Shown: positions 49,388 through 58,772, counted from the first letter of the stretch. The stretch is DNA of 64,000 bases from Anaerobacillus alkalidiazotrophicus (GCF_001866055.1 NZ_MLQS01000001.1:1108501-1172500); one strand, 5' to 3'. Program-made: numbers and translations. The notes: generated by a model from the letters alone, not told the origin.

Positions 49388-49948
49388 TTAAATATAGAGC
49401 TTAGGTGCTGGAATTCCGTTTATAATCTCTTTTTTGGGTTTCTTTTTTTTAGATCTTGCTAGTTTATTTTTATTAGGACTCGGCTTCTTTTTCGAAACTT
49501 TTTTCTTTTTAATTGTAAATTCTTTTTTGTTAGTAGAAGTTTTTTTCTTCGTTTTTTTCTCAATATTTTTATGAATTTCATCTTTTACTGCAACGTCTTC
49601 TGGTGCACTATTTTCTTCTTCGTTCGAACTTCCGCTATTCCTCATCATACTAACTATAGCAGGTAATTGTTTAACTAGTGGTCCGTATTGTTGAACAAGA
49701 GGACTTACTTGTTGAAAGATTCCTATTGCTTTTTGTGCATTTTGTAACATTCCAGCTATATTTGATAAACCGCCTCCACCAGCCTGAGCTCCACTGAATA
49801 ACTTCGATAAAAATCCCCCCGACTGTGCAACTCCTTGCTGGATTGGAATATTGCTGAGCTGCCCTGCAGCCCCAGGTGAAAATCCTCTAGAAAATAACGA
49901 AGTAGCTGGAGCATAGGGTGGTATTTGTGGTGTTGGCATTGGATACAT
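49388..49948 (-). CDS. yqfQ: YqfQ/VrrA-like probable spore coat protein
   Basis: Low-complexity protein matching the Bacillus YqfQ (VrrA-related) position and composition. About 186 residues: a Pro/Tyr-rich start (MYPMPTPQIPPYAP), a Gly/Gln-rich middle (FSGAQAGGGGLSNIAGMLQNAQKAIGIFQQ) with a helical part, and a C-terminal tail in which roughly half the residues are Lys. YqfQ-like proteins are linked to spores. The frame is open to a GTG at 50020, adding 24 residues with two Cys; ATG 49948 is preferred because AAAGGA lies 8 nt upstream, but 49957 and 50020 remain possible. Confidence 0.75.
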   Translation of the reverse strand: MYPMPTPQIPPYAPATSLFSRGFSPGAAGQLSNIPIQQGVAQSGGFLSKLFSGAQAGGGGLSNIAGMLQNAQKAIGIFQQVSPLVQQYGPLVKQLPAIVSMMRNSGSSNEEENSAPEDVAVKDEIHKNIEKKTKKKTSTNKKEFTIKKKKVSKKKPSPNKNKLARSKKKKPKKEIINGIPAPKLYI

Positions 49949-50067
49949 TGGCTCCATCCTTTCATAAATACAAAATTCTCTACAATTAGGTATATGCATG
50001 TGTCTAATCGGATGTGCCACTCGTTGAGTTACAACAAATTTTTATGTCATAATTAGATTGTTGGTTT

Positions 50068-50095
50068 TTGATTTTTGTGAAAAGAATGGTATAGT
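50068..50095 (+). promoter_or_regulatory. Probable sigma-A promoter for cshB
   Basis: TTGATT at 50068-50073 and TATAGT at 50090-50095 with a 16-bp spacer, giving a leader of about 100 nt before cshB. Confidence 0.55.
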
Positions 50096-50201
50096 ATAAA
50101 GTCTAGGATACTAATGATAGGTACTATCAAATGAGCGGATAGAGACTATATATTTTTATTATTTAGGAAATTAAACTCTAGATTGAGGTAGGAGAATGTA
50201 T

Positions 50202-51539
50202 ATGAGTAACAAATCAAATTTCGAAAGATTTAACTTAAAGCCGTTTATTATTGAAGCTTTAAATGAACAACGTTTTAAAATGCCAACTGAAATTCAAGAA
50301 CGACTAATCCCAGCGATTATTTCAGGGAAAGATGTAATTGGTCAATCGCAAACAGGGTCAGGAAAAACTTTAGCTTTTCTAATACCTTTAGTAGAACGCA
50401 TTGATGTAACAAAAGAAGAAGTACAAGCAGTCATAACTGCACCAACAAGAGAGTTAGCAGGACAAATTTTTCAGGAATTAGAAAAGCTTCTACTCTTATC
50501 TAAAGAAGAAATAGCTGCAAAGCTCATTGTTGGCGGTACGGATCGTTTACGTACGATTGAAAAGTTAAAAAAACAACCTCAAATTGTTGTAGGTACACCT
50601 GGAAGAGTTTTGGATTTAATAGAGGAACAGGCTTTAAAAGTCTATACTTCACCAATGCTAGTAGTTGACGAAGCCGATCAAATGTTAGATATGGGCTTTA
50701 TTGAAGAAGTTGATAAGATTGCTGCACGTATGGCTGAACAGCTTCAAATGCTTGTTTTCTCAGCGACTGTACCAGAAAAACTACAACCGTTCTTAAGAAA
50801 GTACATGAATAATCCACGTCATGTACAAGTAAATCCAGAGAAAACTACGGCTGAAAAAATTGAGCATTATTTACTTCCACTGAGACATAGAAACAGAATC
50901 AATCTAGTTATGGAGGTAGCAAAGCTATATAATCCTTATTTTGCGATTATTTTTGCAAATACGAAGGAACAAGTAGATGAAATTGCTGATGCCTTAATAC
51001 AAGAAGGACTAAATGTTGATAGAATTCACGGTGGCTTAAATCCACGACAGCGTAAACAGGTGATGAAAGATGTTAATTCAGCGAAAATTCAATACTTAGT
51101 AGCAACCGACCTAGCTGCTAGAGGAATAGATATAAAGGGAGTTACTCATATCATTAATTTTGAACTTCCGAGAAATGATCTTGATTGGTATGTTCATCGT
51201 GTAGGCCGTTCTGCGCGTGCTGGGGAATCTGGAGTTGCCTTAACTATTTATGATGAAAAAGATGATCAATCTATTGAAAAGCTTATGAATCGCAAAATCA
51301 ACTTTAAATTTGTCGATATAAAAAATGGTGAATGGATTGAATTAGAAAATAAATTAAAACGTAAAGTACGAAAAAAAATCCCATCAACTCCTATAGCTAC
51401 AAGGAAAGCGACTGCCCCTGCCACGGGAGGTAAAGCTAAAGCAAAGCCAAAAGGAGTAAAGCCTGGCTATAAGAAAAAAGCAAGGTGGGAGCAAGAAAAA
51501 CAGGAGCAACGAAATAGACGTAAAAATAGAAAAAAATAA
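50202..51539 (+). CDS. cshB: DEAD-box RNA helicase CshB
   Basis: ATP-dependent RNA helicase (YqfR), associated with cold adaptation and ribosome or RNA turnover in Bacillus. The 445-residue protein has a Q motif (NFERFNLKPFIIEAL...PTEIQ), Walker A SQTGSGKT, PTRELAGQ, VVDEADQMLDMGF (DEAD), SAT, ATDLAARGID and HRVGRSARAG. The C-terminus is very basic (KPKGVKPGYKKKARWEQEKQ), typical of RNA-binding tails. The ATG at 50202 lies 7 nt after AGGAG; 50196 is too close. It is followed 18 bp later by nfo. Confidence 0.95.
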   Translation: MSNKSNFERFNLKPFIIEALNEQRFKMPTEIQERLIPAIISGKDVIGQSQTGSGKTLAFLIPLVERIDVTKEEVQAVITAPTRELAGQIFQELEKLLLLSKEEIAAKLIVGGTDRLRTIEKLKKQPQIVVGTPGRVLDLIEEQALKVYTSPMLVVDEADQMLDMGFIEEVDKIAARMAEQLQMLVFSATVPEKLQPFLRKYMNNPRHVQVNPEKTTAEKIEHYLLPLRHRNRINLVMEVAKLYNPYFAIIFANTKEQVDEIADALIQEGLNVDRIHGGLNPRQRKQVMKDVNSAKIQYLVATDLAARGIDIKGVTHIINFELPRNDLDWYVHRVGRSARAGESGVALTIYDEKDDQSIEKLMNRKINFKFVDIKNGEWIELENKLKRKVRKKIPSTPIATRKATAPATGGKAKAKPKGVKPGYKKKARWEQEKQEQRNRRKNRKK

Positions 51540-51557
51540 AAAGGAGATTATGAGAGG

Positions 51558-52445
51558 ATGAAATTGGGTTCACACGTATCAATGAGTGGAAAAAAGATGC
51601 TTCTTTCTGCAAGTGAGGAAGCAGTTTCATATGGAGCAAATACATTTATGATATATACTGGTGCTCCGCAAAATACGCGAAGAAAACCAGTTGAAGAGTT
51701 GAATATTCCAGCGGGACAAGCACATATGTTGGAACATGGGATTAAAGAAATTATTGTTCATGCACCTTACATTATTAATATAGGCAATTCACAAAAGCCA
51801 GAAACGTTTGAGCTAGGCGTAAATTTCTTAAAGTCTGAGATTGCTCGTACTTACGAATTAGGAGCAAAGCAAATTGTTCTTCATCCTGGTGCTCATGTCA
51901 ACGCTGGTACAGATGTTGGAATAAAGCAAATTATTACTGGATTAAATGAGGTACTTGAAAAAGACCAGGAAGTTCAAATAGCGTTAGAGACAATGGCAGG
52001 AAAAGGTTCTGAGTGTGGACGAAGCTTTGAAGAATTAGCTGAAATCATTAGCGGAGTATCATTAAATGAAAAGTTATCTGTCTGCTTAGATACGTGTCAC
52101 GTGCATGATGCTGGTTATAATATAGTTGAGGATTTTGATGGTGTATTAAATGAATTTGATAAAATAGTTGGATTAGACCGTTTAAAGGTTCTGCATATTA
52201 ATGACAGTAAGAATGTTCGAGGATCAAGAAAAGATCGCCATGAAAATATTGGTTTTGGTCATATCGGATTTAATGCTCTTAGCTATATTGTTCACCATCC
52301 TCATCTTGAAAATATTCCTAAAATATTAGAAACACCATACGTTGGAACAGACAAGAAAAATACTAAACCACCATATAAACATGAGATTGATATGTTAAGA
52401 AGTAAAAAGTTTGACCCTGAACTTCAACAAAAAATTATGGCATAA
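51558..52445 (+). CDS. nfo: Endonuclease IV (AP endonuclease)
   Basis: Zinc-dependent apurinic/apyrimidinic endonuclease of base-excision repair, important in spores. The 295-residue TIM-barrel protein shows the AP endonuclease family 2 motifs: [51 protein letters not shown] and [11 protein letters not shown], carrying most of the His/Glu/Asp ligands for three zinc ions. It is cotranscribed with cshB and has a strong terminator after it. Confidence 0.96.
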   Translation: MKLGSHVSMSGKKMLLSASEEAVSYGANTFMIYTGAPQNTRRKPVEELNIPAGQAHMLEHGIKEIIVHAPYIINIGNSQKPETFELGVNFLKSEIARTYELGAKQIVLHPGAHVNAGTDVGIKQIITGLNEVLEKDQEVQIALETMAGKGSECGRSFEELAEIISGVSLNEKLSVCLDTCHVHDAGYNIVEDFDGVLNEFDKIVGLDRLKVLHINDSKNVRGSRKDRHENIGFGHIGFNALSYIVHHPHLENIPKILETPYVGTDKKNTKPPYKHEIDMLRSKKFDPELQQKIMA

Positions 52446-52447
52446 AA

Positions 52448-52491
52448 AACCCCCATTCATTATTTGATTACATAATGAATGGGGGTCTTTA
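52448..52491 (+). terminator. Intrinsic terminator after nfo
   Basis: A long stem ACCCCCATTCATTAT / ATAATGAATGGGGGT (about 15 bp) is followed by CTTT. It is G/C-rich and close to the stop. Confidence 0.9.
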
Positions 52492-52516
52492 CATTACAAA
52501 GTTTAGAATACTAATA

Positions 52517-52604
52517 ATTTATCCCACTCTTAAGGGACAGCAAGACCCCGACCTCAAAACTTAAGAAAATCGAAAAGGTTAGGTTTTGGATTAACTGCAC
52601 TTTG
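52517..52604 (+). repeat. Family 2 element, copy 4 (first hairpin only)
   Basis: ATTTATCCCACTCTTAAGGGACAG...CTCAAAACTTAAGAAAATCG matches the left half of family 2. The pairing arm is degraded (AGGTTAGGTTTTGG...AACTGCACTT) and the second hairpin is absent. It runs up to the yqfT stop codon and lies just beyond the nfo terminator. Confidence 0.75.
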
Positions 52605-52868
52605 TTATAAGTATTGATCATATTGCTTTAACATTTCGTTTACTTGTTTTTCAGTTTTGGCGTCTATTTGTTGTTTTACCTTAGCTAGTATCCGTTCGCG
52701 TTGAGCCTTATTAGTAACATCAATTCTTTCAGATCTTAATATTGCTATTATTTTTGTTGCTTGTGCATCAGAAATCTTAAATTGGTACTGTTTAGCATAT
52801 TGAATTAACTCTTCTTTTGTTAGGGTATTGAGCTTATGGTTTACCATTTGTAAAATAAAAGGATTCAT
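52605..52868 (-). CDS. yqfT: DUF2624 protein YqfT
   Basis: An 87-residue protein of the DUF2624 family, function unknown. It reads as a run of amphipathic helices (MVNHKLNTLTKEELIQYAKQYQFKISDAQATKIIAIL) with a charged C-terminus. It is downstream of nfo, as in B. subtilis, but on the opposite strand here. The ATG at 52868 follows AAGGAAGG. Assignment rests on position, length and remembered similarity. Confidence 0.82.
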   Translation of the reverse strand: MNPFILQMVNHKLNTLTKEELIQYAKQYQFKISDAQATKIIAILRSERIDVTNKAQRERILAKVKQQIDAKTEKQVNEMLKQYDQYL

Positions 52869-52978
52869 GTTTTGCCTTCCTTTCTAAAATAGTAATTAGT
52901 TTAGTTTATGTTTCAAAATATGTAATGTGACTAAAAATTAATGACAAACTTGAAAAGGTATATAACAAAAGAAAATGT

Positions 52979-53007
52979 TTGCAATTGTTTCGGGCAGCTA
53001 ATATAAT
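52979..53007 (+). promoter_or_regulatory. Sigma-A-type promoter for the Mn-type ABC genes
   Basis: TTGCAA at 52979-52984 and TATAAT at 53002-53007 with a 17-bp spacer. The predicted start site (about 53014) falls at the edge of a 17-bp palindrome. The leader to the first gene would be about 190 nt. Confidence 0.75.
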
Positions 53008-53013
53008 TTACTA

Positions 53014-53051
53014 AAAGATAAAAAGTTTCCCTTAGGAAACTTTTTATCTTT
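53014..53051 (+). promoter_or_regulatory. Palindrome resembling an MntR operator, at the start site
   Basis: A perfect 17-bp inverted repeat around CTTA: inner half-sites AGTTTCC and GGAAACT, extended to AAAGATAAAAAGTTTCC and its complement. The core GTTTCC-N4-GGAAAC has the arrangement of Bacillus MntR sites as I recall them. It directly follows the -10 of the promoter at 52979, where a repressor would block transcription. No gene ends nearby on the plus strand, so a simple terminator role is less likely, although the fold would also be terminator-like. Confidence 0.55.
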
Positions 53052-53201
53052 CGTGCACAAATTAGGAACATACGTCATATATTGAATTTGATCATTCAAA
53101 ATTGTAAATAACTATTAACTTCATAAGTGTAATCAAATAGAAATGTATTCTTAGAATAGAACATTAAATTTTAAAAGTTAATTAGACAAGGAGGATCTAC
53201 T

Positions 53202-53963
53202 GTGAGGCGAAATCAATACGAAATAACTGTTGAAAATCTATCCGTAAATTATGGTGGACATCACGCTTTAAAAAATATTAGTTTTTCTTTTCAAAGCGGT
53301 CATCTAATAGGAATTGTAGGACCGAATGGTGCCGGTAAATCAACGCTAATAAAAGCAGTTTTAGGTTTAGAGAAGTTTTCAGGTGAGGTAAAAGTTTTTG
53401 GTAAAGGTATAAAAGAAATGCGTAAGAAAATTTCTTATGTCCCCCAAAGAAGCTCAATAGACTTTGATTTTCCAGTTATTGTGGAAGATGTTGTATTAAT
53501 GGGTAGATACACATACATCCCTTGGTACAAAAGAATTGGAAATAAAGATAAAGAAATAGCGATGAATGCACTTGAACAAGTAGGAATGGAAAGTTTTGCA
53601 AAACGCCAAATTGGACAATTATCTGGCGGACAACAGCAAAGAGTATTTATTGCGCGTGCATTAGCTCAACAAGCAGATTTGTTTTTCTTGGATGAACCAT
53701 TTGTAGGTATAGACGCAACGAGTGAGGATATCATAGTAGATCTTTTGAGGCAGCTTCAAAAAGAAGGTAAAACAATCTTTGTTGTACACCATGATTTAAG
53801 CAAGGTAGAAAAATATTTTGATCAATTGTTACTTTTAAATCAAGAATTAGTCGGAGTTGGAAAAGTGAAGGATATATATAAACCGGAACTATTATCAGAA
53901 GCTTACAAAGGCAGTATAACATTATTTGAAAACAAGGATAAGATGATGGTGGTGAGTAATTAA
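53202..53963 (+). CDS. mntB: Manganese/zinc-type ABC transporter ATPase
   Basis: ATP-binding subunit of a cluster 9 (metal-family) importer. The 253-residue protein has Walker A GPNGAGKST, the metal-transporter block YVPQRSSIDFDFPVIVEDVVLMGRY, signature LSGGQQQRVFIARAL, Walker B FFLDEPFVGID and the switch HHD. The opening of that block and the downstream permease resemble MntB-type manganese systems more than ZnuC. GTG start after AAGGAGG. No substrate-binding lipoprotein gene is adjacent. Specificity for Mn is inferred from sequence feel and the MntR-like site. Confidence 0.85.
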   Translation: MRRNQYEITVENLSVNYGGHHALKNISFSFQSGHLIGIVGPNGAGKSTLIKAVLGLEKFSGEVKVFGKGIKEMRKKISYVPQRSSIDFDFPVIVEDVVLMGRYTYIPWYKRIGNKDKEIAMNALEQVGMESFAKRQIGQLSGGQQQRVFIARALAQQADLFFLDEPFVGIDATSEDIIVDLLRQLQKEGKTIFVVHHDLSKVEKYFDQLLLLNQELVGVGKVKDIYKPELLSEAYKGSITLFENKDKMMVVSN

Positions 53964-54817
53964 TGCAACAAGTAATGAGCTTCATAGATCAAGTTTCGAG
54001 ATATCAGTATTTGCAAAATGCTTTGATCGCCGCTATATTAGTTGGGATTATTTGTGGTGTGGTTGGTTGTTTTATTATTTTAAGGGGAATGTCACTTATG
54101 GGGGATGCGATTTCTCACGCAGTTTTACCTGGAATTGTAATTGCCTATATGATTGGGATTAATTTCTTTATTGGAGCAGTTATTACAGGAGTTATTACTG
54201 CCTTATCAATAGGGTATATATCACAAAACAGCCGTATTAAGGATGACTCTGCCATAGGTATAATGTTTACGGCTGCATTTGCACTAGGTGTTGTTCTTAA
54301 TTCAACATTAAAAGGCACAAGTGTTAACTTATGGAATATATTGTTTGGAAATGTACTCGCTGTATCTAGAACTGACTTATGGATTACATTTGGAATGGGT
54401 ATTTTTGTTATTTTGATGATTATTTTATTTTATCGGCCATTATTATTAAGTACATTTGATCCAACAATGGCTAAATCAACTGGTTTACCAGTGAAATTTA
54501 TTCATTACATGTTAATGCTATTATTATCATTAGTAACAGTTGCATCGCTTCAAACAGTTGGGATTATTTTAGTAGTAGCTATGCTTATAACACCGGGAGC
54601 TACTGCTTATTTATTGACAGATCGCCTATCGACTATGTTAGTATTGGCTGCCATTTTTGGGGTGATATCTGGTGTTATTGGTTTATATTATTCAGTTTTG
54701 TTTGATGTAAGCTCTGGTTCAACGATTGTTTTAGTTGCATCTATTTTATTTGGGTTAGCATTCTTTTTCTCCCCAAAACAAGGGGTACTTTGGAAAATAA
54801 TTAGATCAAGAATTTAA
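53963..54817 (+). CDS. mntC: Manganese/zinc-type ABC transporter permease
   Basis: Integral membrane subunit (284 residues, about eight membrane helices) of the ABC-3 family. Typical blocks: GCFIILRGMSLMGDAISHAVLPGIVIAYM, the coupling-region sequence DPTMAKSTGLPVKFIHYMLM and VGIILVVAMLITPGATAYLLT. It starts within the last codon of the ATPase gene (overlap of one base), so translation is coupled. It is convergent with ppk across a palindromic terminator. Confidence 0.88.
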   Translation: MQQVMSFIDQVSRYQYLQNALIAAILVGIICGVVGCFIILRGMSLMGDAISHAVLPGIVIAYMIGINFFIGAVITGVITALSIGYISQNSRIKDDSAIGIMFTAAFALGVVLNSTLKGTSVNLWNILFGNVLAVSRTDLWITFGMGIFVILMIILFYRPLLLSTFDPTMAKSTGLPVKFIHYMLMLLLSLVTVASLQTVGIILVVAMLITPGATAYLLTDRLSTMLVLAAIFGVISGVIGLYYSVLFDVSSGSTIVLVASILFGLAFFFSPKQGVLWKIIRSRI

Positions 54818-54860
54818 GTTAGAAAATCGCAAGAGGAGATGCCCTTGCGATTTTCTAACT
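54818..54860. terminator. Bidirectional terminator between mntC and ppk
   Basis: A 17-bp perfect stem, AGTTAGAAAATCGCAAG and its complement, with a 9-nt loop, between convergent genes. The ppk stop codon lies in the right arm. T residues are within the stem ends rather than in a separate tail. Confidence 0.8.
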
Positions 54861-56957
54861 GTCTTCAAAATATTTAGCGGCCATTTGATAAAAGATATTT
54901 TGACTTTGAATCTCACGTTCATTTTTAGATTTTTGTACATAAGTATAGGTACCATCTTTATTTTGTTGTCTAGCCTTTACATTATCCTTTATCATTATTT
55001 CTAAAATATTTTTAATTCTGTCTTTAATTTTATTATTAATGATAGGAAAAAGAATTTCTATCCTTCTTTCCATATTTCTTGTCATCCAATCTGCTGAAGA
55101 TAAGAATAAGGAATGATCCCCACCATGTTGAAAGTAAAAAATTCGACTATGTTCTAAAAATCTGTCTACGATACTTATGACTCTAATATTTTCACTTACA
55201 TCTAATATCCCAGGTCTCAAACAACAAATCCCTCTTATTATCAGTTCAATTGTAACACCAGCCTGACTAGCTTCGTAAAGTTTAGTAATGATAGGTTTAT
55301 CAGTAAGTGAATTCATTTTGGCAATGATTTTTCCGTTTCCATTTTTTTTATGGAACTCAATTTCTTTCTCGATTAACTCTAGAAATGTCTCTCTTATTTC
55401 AAATGGAGCAGTTGAAATATAATTCCATTTCGGTTTTTCACTAAAACCACTTAAGTAATTAAAAAAGTTAGTAGCATCAATGCCAAATTTTTCGTTACAT
55501 GTTAATAAGCCCATATCTGTATATAGCTTTGCGGTTGAGTCGTTATAGTTGCCAGTTCCTAAATGGACAAACCGTTGAATTTGGTCATTTGAATGTCGCA
55601 CAATTAATGTTATTTTACTGTGTGTTTTTAGTGATGTAATCCCATAAATTACATGAACACCTGATTTCTCTAGCTTTTTAGCCCATTGAATATTATTTTC
55701 TTCATCAAATCTTGCCTTTAACTCGACGAGTACGGTTACTTGTTTTCCGTTTTCAGCTGCCTTGGCTAATGAGTGAATAATTGGCGAATCTCCACTAACA
55801 CGGTAGAGTGTTTGTTTGATCGCTAATACATTTGGATCACTTGCTGCTGTTGATATAAAGTCAACAATTGGTTGAAATGACTCGTAAGGATGATGTAAGA
55901 AAATATCTTTTTTTAAAATCGCTTCAAATATATCTACCTCATTTGCTAAATCTTCAGGTGGTTGTGGGATAAACGTTTCATTAATTAAATAATCGTGCTC
56001 AGAACCTATAACAGAATAGAGTTTAAATAGGAACGTTAAATCTATTGGTCCGTGAAAAGTATAAACATCTTTTTGTTTTAATTCTAAAACATCTAATAAA
56101 AAAACTAGTACTTTTTCAGCCATTTTACCTTCTTGCATTTCAAGTCTTACTGCAGCCCCCCACTTTCGCTTTTTCAGTTCTTTTTCTATTTCAGTTAACA
56201 GGTCACGAGCTCCTTCCTCGTGAATAGTTAAATCTGCGTTTCTTGTAATTCGAAATGGGGATACTGACAAAACTGTATAACCATTAAAAAGTTCTTGTAT
56301 AAAGAAACTAATAACATCTTCTAACATAATAAATTGAGCTTTCCCGTTAGAAGATGGTAAACTAATAAATCGAGTTAAGACACTTGGAACTTGTACAATT
56401 GCTAATTTCTCTTTCTTCATGTCTGGTTTTGATAATAGGACAGCTAAATTAAGACTTTTATTTAGAAGCATCGGAAATGGTCTGTAAGCGTCAATTGCCA
56501 TTGGTGTTAATACGGGTAGTATATAAGTATTAAATCGATTTCTTAAAAAATCAATTTGCTCTGAGTTACACTCTTCTATGGCAAGAAACTGAAACCCTTC
56601 ATAGTAGAGCATCGGGAGTAACGTTTCGGTGAATAATTGATCTTGTAGTTTAACAATTCGATGGTTTAAAACACAGATTTCTTCTAATTGCTCTCTAGGT
56701 GTTAATCCAGCTTTATTTTCTGGTTTATTAAATCCGGCTTTGACCTGATCTTTAAGCCCTGCTACACGCACCATAAAAAACTCATCAAGATTCGAGCTGA
56801 AAATAGCTAAAAATTTAAGCCTTTCCAATAAAGGATTCCCCTCATCAATAGCTTCTTGTAATACTCTTTCATTAAATCTAAGCCAACTTAATTCACGGTT
56901 ATTATAAAAATTAGGATTATTTAAATCGATAAATTTACACAATTGGTGTTTTTTCAT
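54855..56957 (-). CDS. ppk: Polyphosphate kinase
   Basis: PPK1-type enzyme that makes polyphosphate from ATP, reversibly. At 700 residues it is full length: N-terminal domain (NNRELSWLRFNERVLQEA), SSNLDEFFMVRVAG, head domain and two phospholipase-D-like catalytic domains with the autophosphorylated-histidine regions THSKITLIVRH and the later DRFLEHSRIFYF, and RFVHLGTGNYNDSTAKLYTD. The ATG at 56957 after AAAGGTG is preferred to a GTG at 56966. It lies 165 bp downstream of ppx on the same strand. Confidence 0.96.
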   Translation of the reverse strand: MKKHQLCKFIDLNNPNFYNNRELSWLRFNERVLQEAIDEGNPLLERLKFLAIFSSNLDEFFMVRVAGLKDQVKAGFNKPENKAGLTPREQLEEICVLNHRIVKLQDQLFTETLLPMLYYEGFQFLAIEECNSEQIDFLRNRFNTYILPVLTPMAIDAYRPFPMLLNKSLNLAVLLSKPDMKKEKLAIVQVPSVLTRFISLPSSNGKAQFIMLEDVISFFIQELFNGYTVLSVSPFRITRNADLTIHEEGARDLLTEIEKELKKRKWGAAVRLEMQEGKMAEKVLVFLLDVLELKQKDVYTFHGPIDLTFLFKLYSVIGSEHDYLINETFIPQPPEDLANEVDIFEAILKKDIFLHHPYESFQPIVDFISTAASDPNVLAIKQTLYRVSGDSPIIHSLAKAAENGKQVTVLVELKARFDEENNIQWAKKLEKSGVHVIYGITSLKTHSKITLIVRHSNDQIQRFVHLGTGNYNDSTAKLYTDMGLLTCNEKFGIDATNFFNYLSGFSEKPKWNYISTAPFEIRETFLELIEKEIEFHKKNGNGKIIAKMNSLTDKPIITKLYEASQAGVTIELIIRGICCLRPGILDVSENIRVISIVDRFLEHSRIFYFQHGGDHSLFLSSADWMTRNMERRIEILFPIINNKIKDRIKNILEIMIKDNVKARQQNKDGTYTYVQKSKNEREIQSQNIFYQMAAKYFEDS

Positions 56958-57131
56958 GAGAATCACCTTTCAAACCTTTAATCTAAAATAAAGCTTTATT
57001 CAAATCAATTTCCTTTATCTTCTAAATAAATGAAAGTTCAATTAACAACATTAGATCTACCGTGATTAACAATAAACCATAGTCAGTTTATTAGTTATTT
57101 TTTAAATACTTAGCATCCATTTTCTTCGGCA

Positions 57132-58670
57132 TTACGGCATTACTACTTGGAAAAGTAGTTCAATTTGTTTGTTAACTGTTTTTTCAAGGTGTTTCTTTTG
57201 CTTTTGTGCTTGTGTTTTCTCGAAATACGGCTCTGATTTACAAATCAAATCTAAATTAAGGACACCACTACTTTTTTGATCTATCTTTACTTTTGTTACA
57301 ATTTGCTTTTTTGTTCGATTTAAACTATAAGAGAACTTCAAAATTGCACCAAGTAATTCAAGTTTTTCAACATCTTCTATCGTAAACCAATCTTTAAAAT
57401 TTGATAAATATGATGTAAGGGTATTTCGTGATTTAAATGATGCAATTAAAGAAATTTTTAACCTTTCAAGGTGTGTTAGTCCATCAATTGATAGATTTGT
57501 TAATAAATAAAAAGTATGTTGACTACTAGCCTCATGGCTAATATATTCTCCTAGATAAAGTACATGGCAACTTAGCTGTAGAATTTTTAAATCGTCTTCA
57601 GTAAAGGAATTTTTATTGTGATTTTTTAAAGTGTTAAAAAGGTCAGTTGCCAACTTTGAAATATAATTAATTTGGTCAATATCTATCTCATATTTTTGAG
57701 ATAACTGATAAAAACTTTCCTCAGCAATGTTTGGAAAATTTTCTATGTTTTTTTGTTGAAATAACTCCTTATAAAATAATCCGTTTCTTAGTCCTTTGTT
57801 ACTCATGATGAATGTAGAAACTTTTGCTACACTCATCAATGTAAAGATAGCCTCAGCTGCAGGAATAATAATATCGGCACGATCCTTCGATAGTCCATCT
57901 AAACCTTGTCTTTCTTTTAAAGATAATTTCTTTAGATTAGTGATAATATCCAGCATATTATCATAGCTCATTTCATAATGATGTAAGCCATTTAGTGGGT
58001 AATTTATTTTACGCTGATGAATTAACGCTAGGTTTCTTGCGCTTCCTCCAATGCCAATTAATGGCACCTGTTGTTTTTTTATCCATTCAAGGGATTGGAA
58101 CTGTTCTGTTAAAAAAGCCTTTAATTTTGTTAGCTCTTCTTTCGTAGGTGGTTCGTTTTCTAAAAAGTTCTGTTTTAATGTAATGGCACCAAAAGGAAAA
58201 CTAAAATAATTTATTAATTTTCTGTTTTTAAATAATGTTACCTCAGTACTTCCGCCACCAATATCTATCGTAAGTCCATCAATAATATTTGTTGAATTTG
58301 TTACAGCTAAATATCCATAAAATGCTTCTTCATAATCTGATAATATATCCATTGAGAAGTCTGTTTCTTCACTTACTTTATTAATGATTTTCGCTTGGTT
58401 ATTTGCTTGACGAATGGCCGCTGTTGCTACGCATTTTATATTCGTTACATGATATGTACGGGTAATATCATGAAAATATTTTAATGCCTCTAATAAAACA
58501 GAAATTCCTTTGTTAGTAATATTTCCTTCTTTATTAATATGGCTACTTAATCGTGCTACTACTTTTAAATTTTGTATTTCATTATAAAATCCTCTTTTAT
58601 CTAATTGAAAAATAACAAGTCGTATAGAATTCGATCCTATATCAATAAAGGCAATATTTTGATTTTGCAT
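57132..58670 (-). CDS. ppx: Exopolyphosphatase, Ppx/GppA family
   Basis: Hydrolyses terminal phosphates from polyphosphate (or pppGpp in some members). The 512-residue protein has the ASKHA phosphatase domain (AFIDIGSNSIRLVIFQ, VATAAIRQANN, LTIDIGGGSTEVTLF, LIGIGGSARNLALIH) and an HD-like C-terminal region (about 320-500). The ATG at 58670 follows GGGAGG with a 10-nt spacer. Upstream of ppk in the same direction, so synthesis and breakdown of polyphosphate are probably co-expressed. Divergent from znuC. Confidence 0.94.
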   Translation of the reverse strand: MQNQNIAFIDIGSNSIRLVIFQLDKRGFYNEIQNLKVVARLSSHINKEGNITNKGISVLLEALKYFHDITRTYHVTNIKCVATAAIRQANNQAKIINKVSEETDFSMDILSDYEEAFYGYLAVTNSTNIIDGLTIDIGGGSTEVTLFKNRKLINYFSFPFGAITLKQNFLENEPPTKEELTKLKAFLTEQFQSLEWIKKQQVPLIGIGGSARNLALIHQRKINYPLNGLHHYEMSYDNMLDIITNLKKLSLKERQGLDGLSKDRADIIIPAAEAIFTLMSVAKVSTFIMSNKGLRNGLFYKELFQQKNIENFPNIAEESFYQLSQKYEIDIDQINYISKLATDLFNTLKNHNKNSFTEDDLKILQLSCHVLYLGEYISHEASSQHTFYLLTNLSIDGLTHLERLKISLIASFKSRNTLTSYLSNFKDWFTIEDVEKLELLGAILKFSYSLNRTKKQIVTKVKIDQKSSGVLNLDLICKSEPYFEKTQAQKQKKHLEKTVNKQIELLFQVVMP

Positions 58671-58743
58671 ACCAATGGATCCTCCCTAAAAATTATTAGT
58701 TATTTTTTCCATTATACAACACTATAATGAAAAGGGCGCTTCG

Positions 58744-58772
58744 TTTACAAATGCACAGTAGTACTGTATACT
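58744..58772 (+). promoter_or_regulatory. Sigma-A-type promoter for znuC-znuB-zur
   Basis: TTTACA at 58744-58749 and TATACT at 58767-58772 with a 17-bp spacer. About 10 bp downstream lies TAAATCGGAATGGTTC (from 58782), whose left half resembles a Zur box (AAATCGTAATNATTACGATTT); the right half is poor. Confidence 0.65.

Noticed and set aside
49195..49404. 69-codon plus-strand frame between the CarD-family gene and yqfQ
   Set aside because: No ribosome binding site, Tyr/Phe/Lys-rich composition of AT-rich non-coding DNA, and it overlaps the yqfQ terminator and the end of yqfQ.
53052..53201. yybP-ykoY manganese riboswitch in the Mn-transporter leader
   Set aside because: The leader is AT-rich and lacks the conserved GC-rich loops of that riboswitch; control at the palindrome is more plausible.
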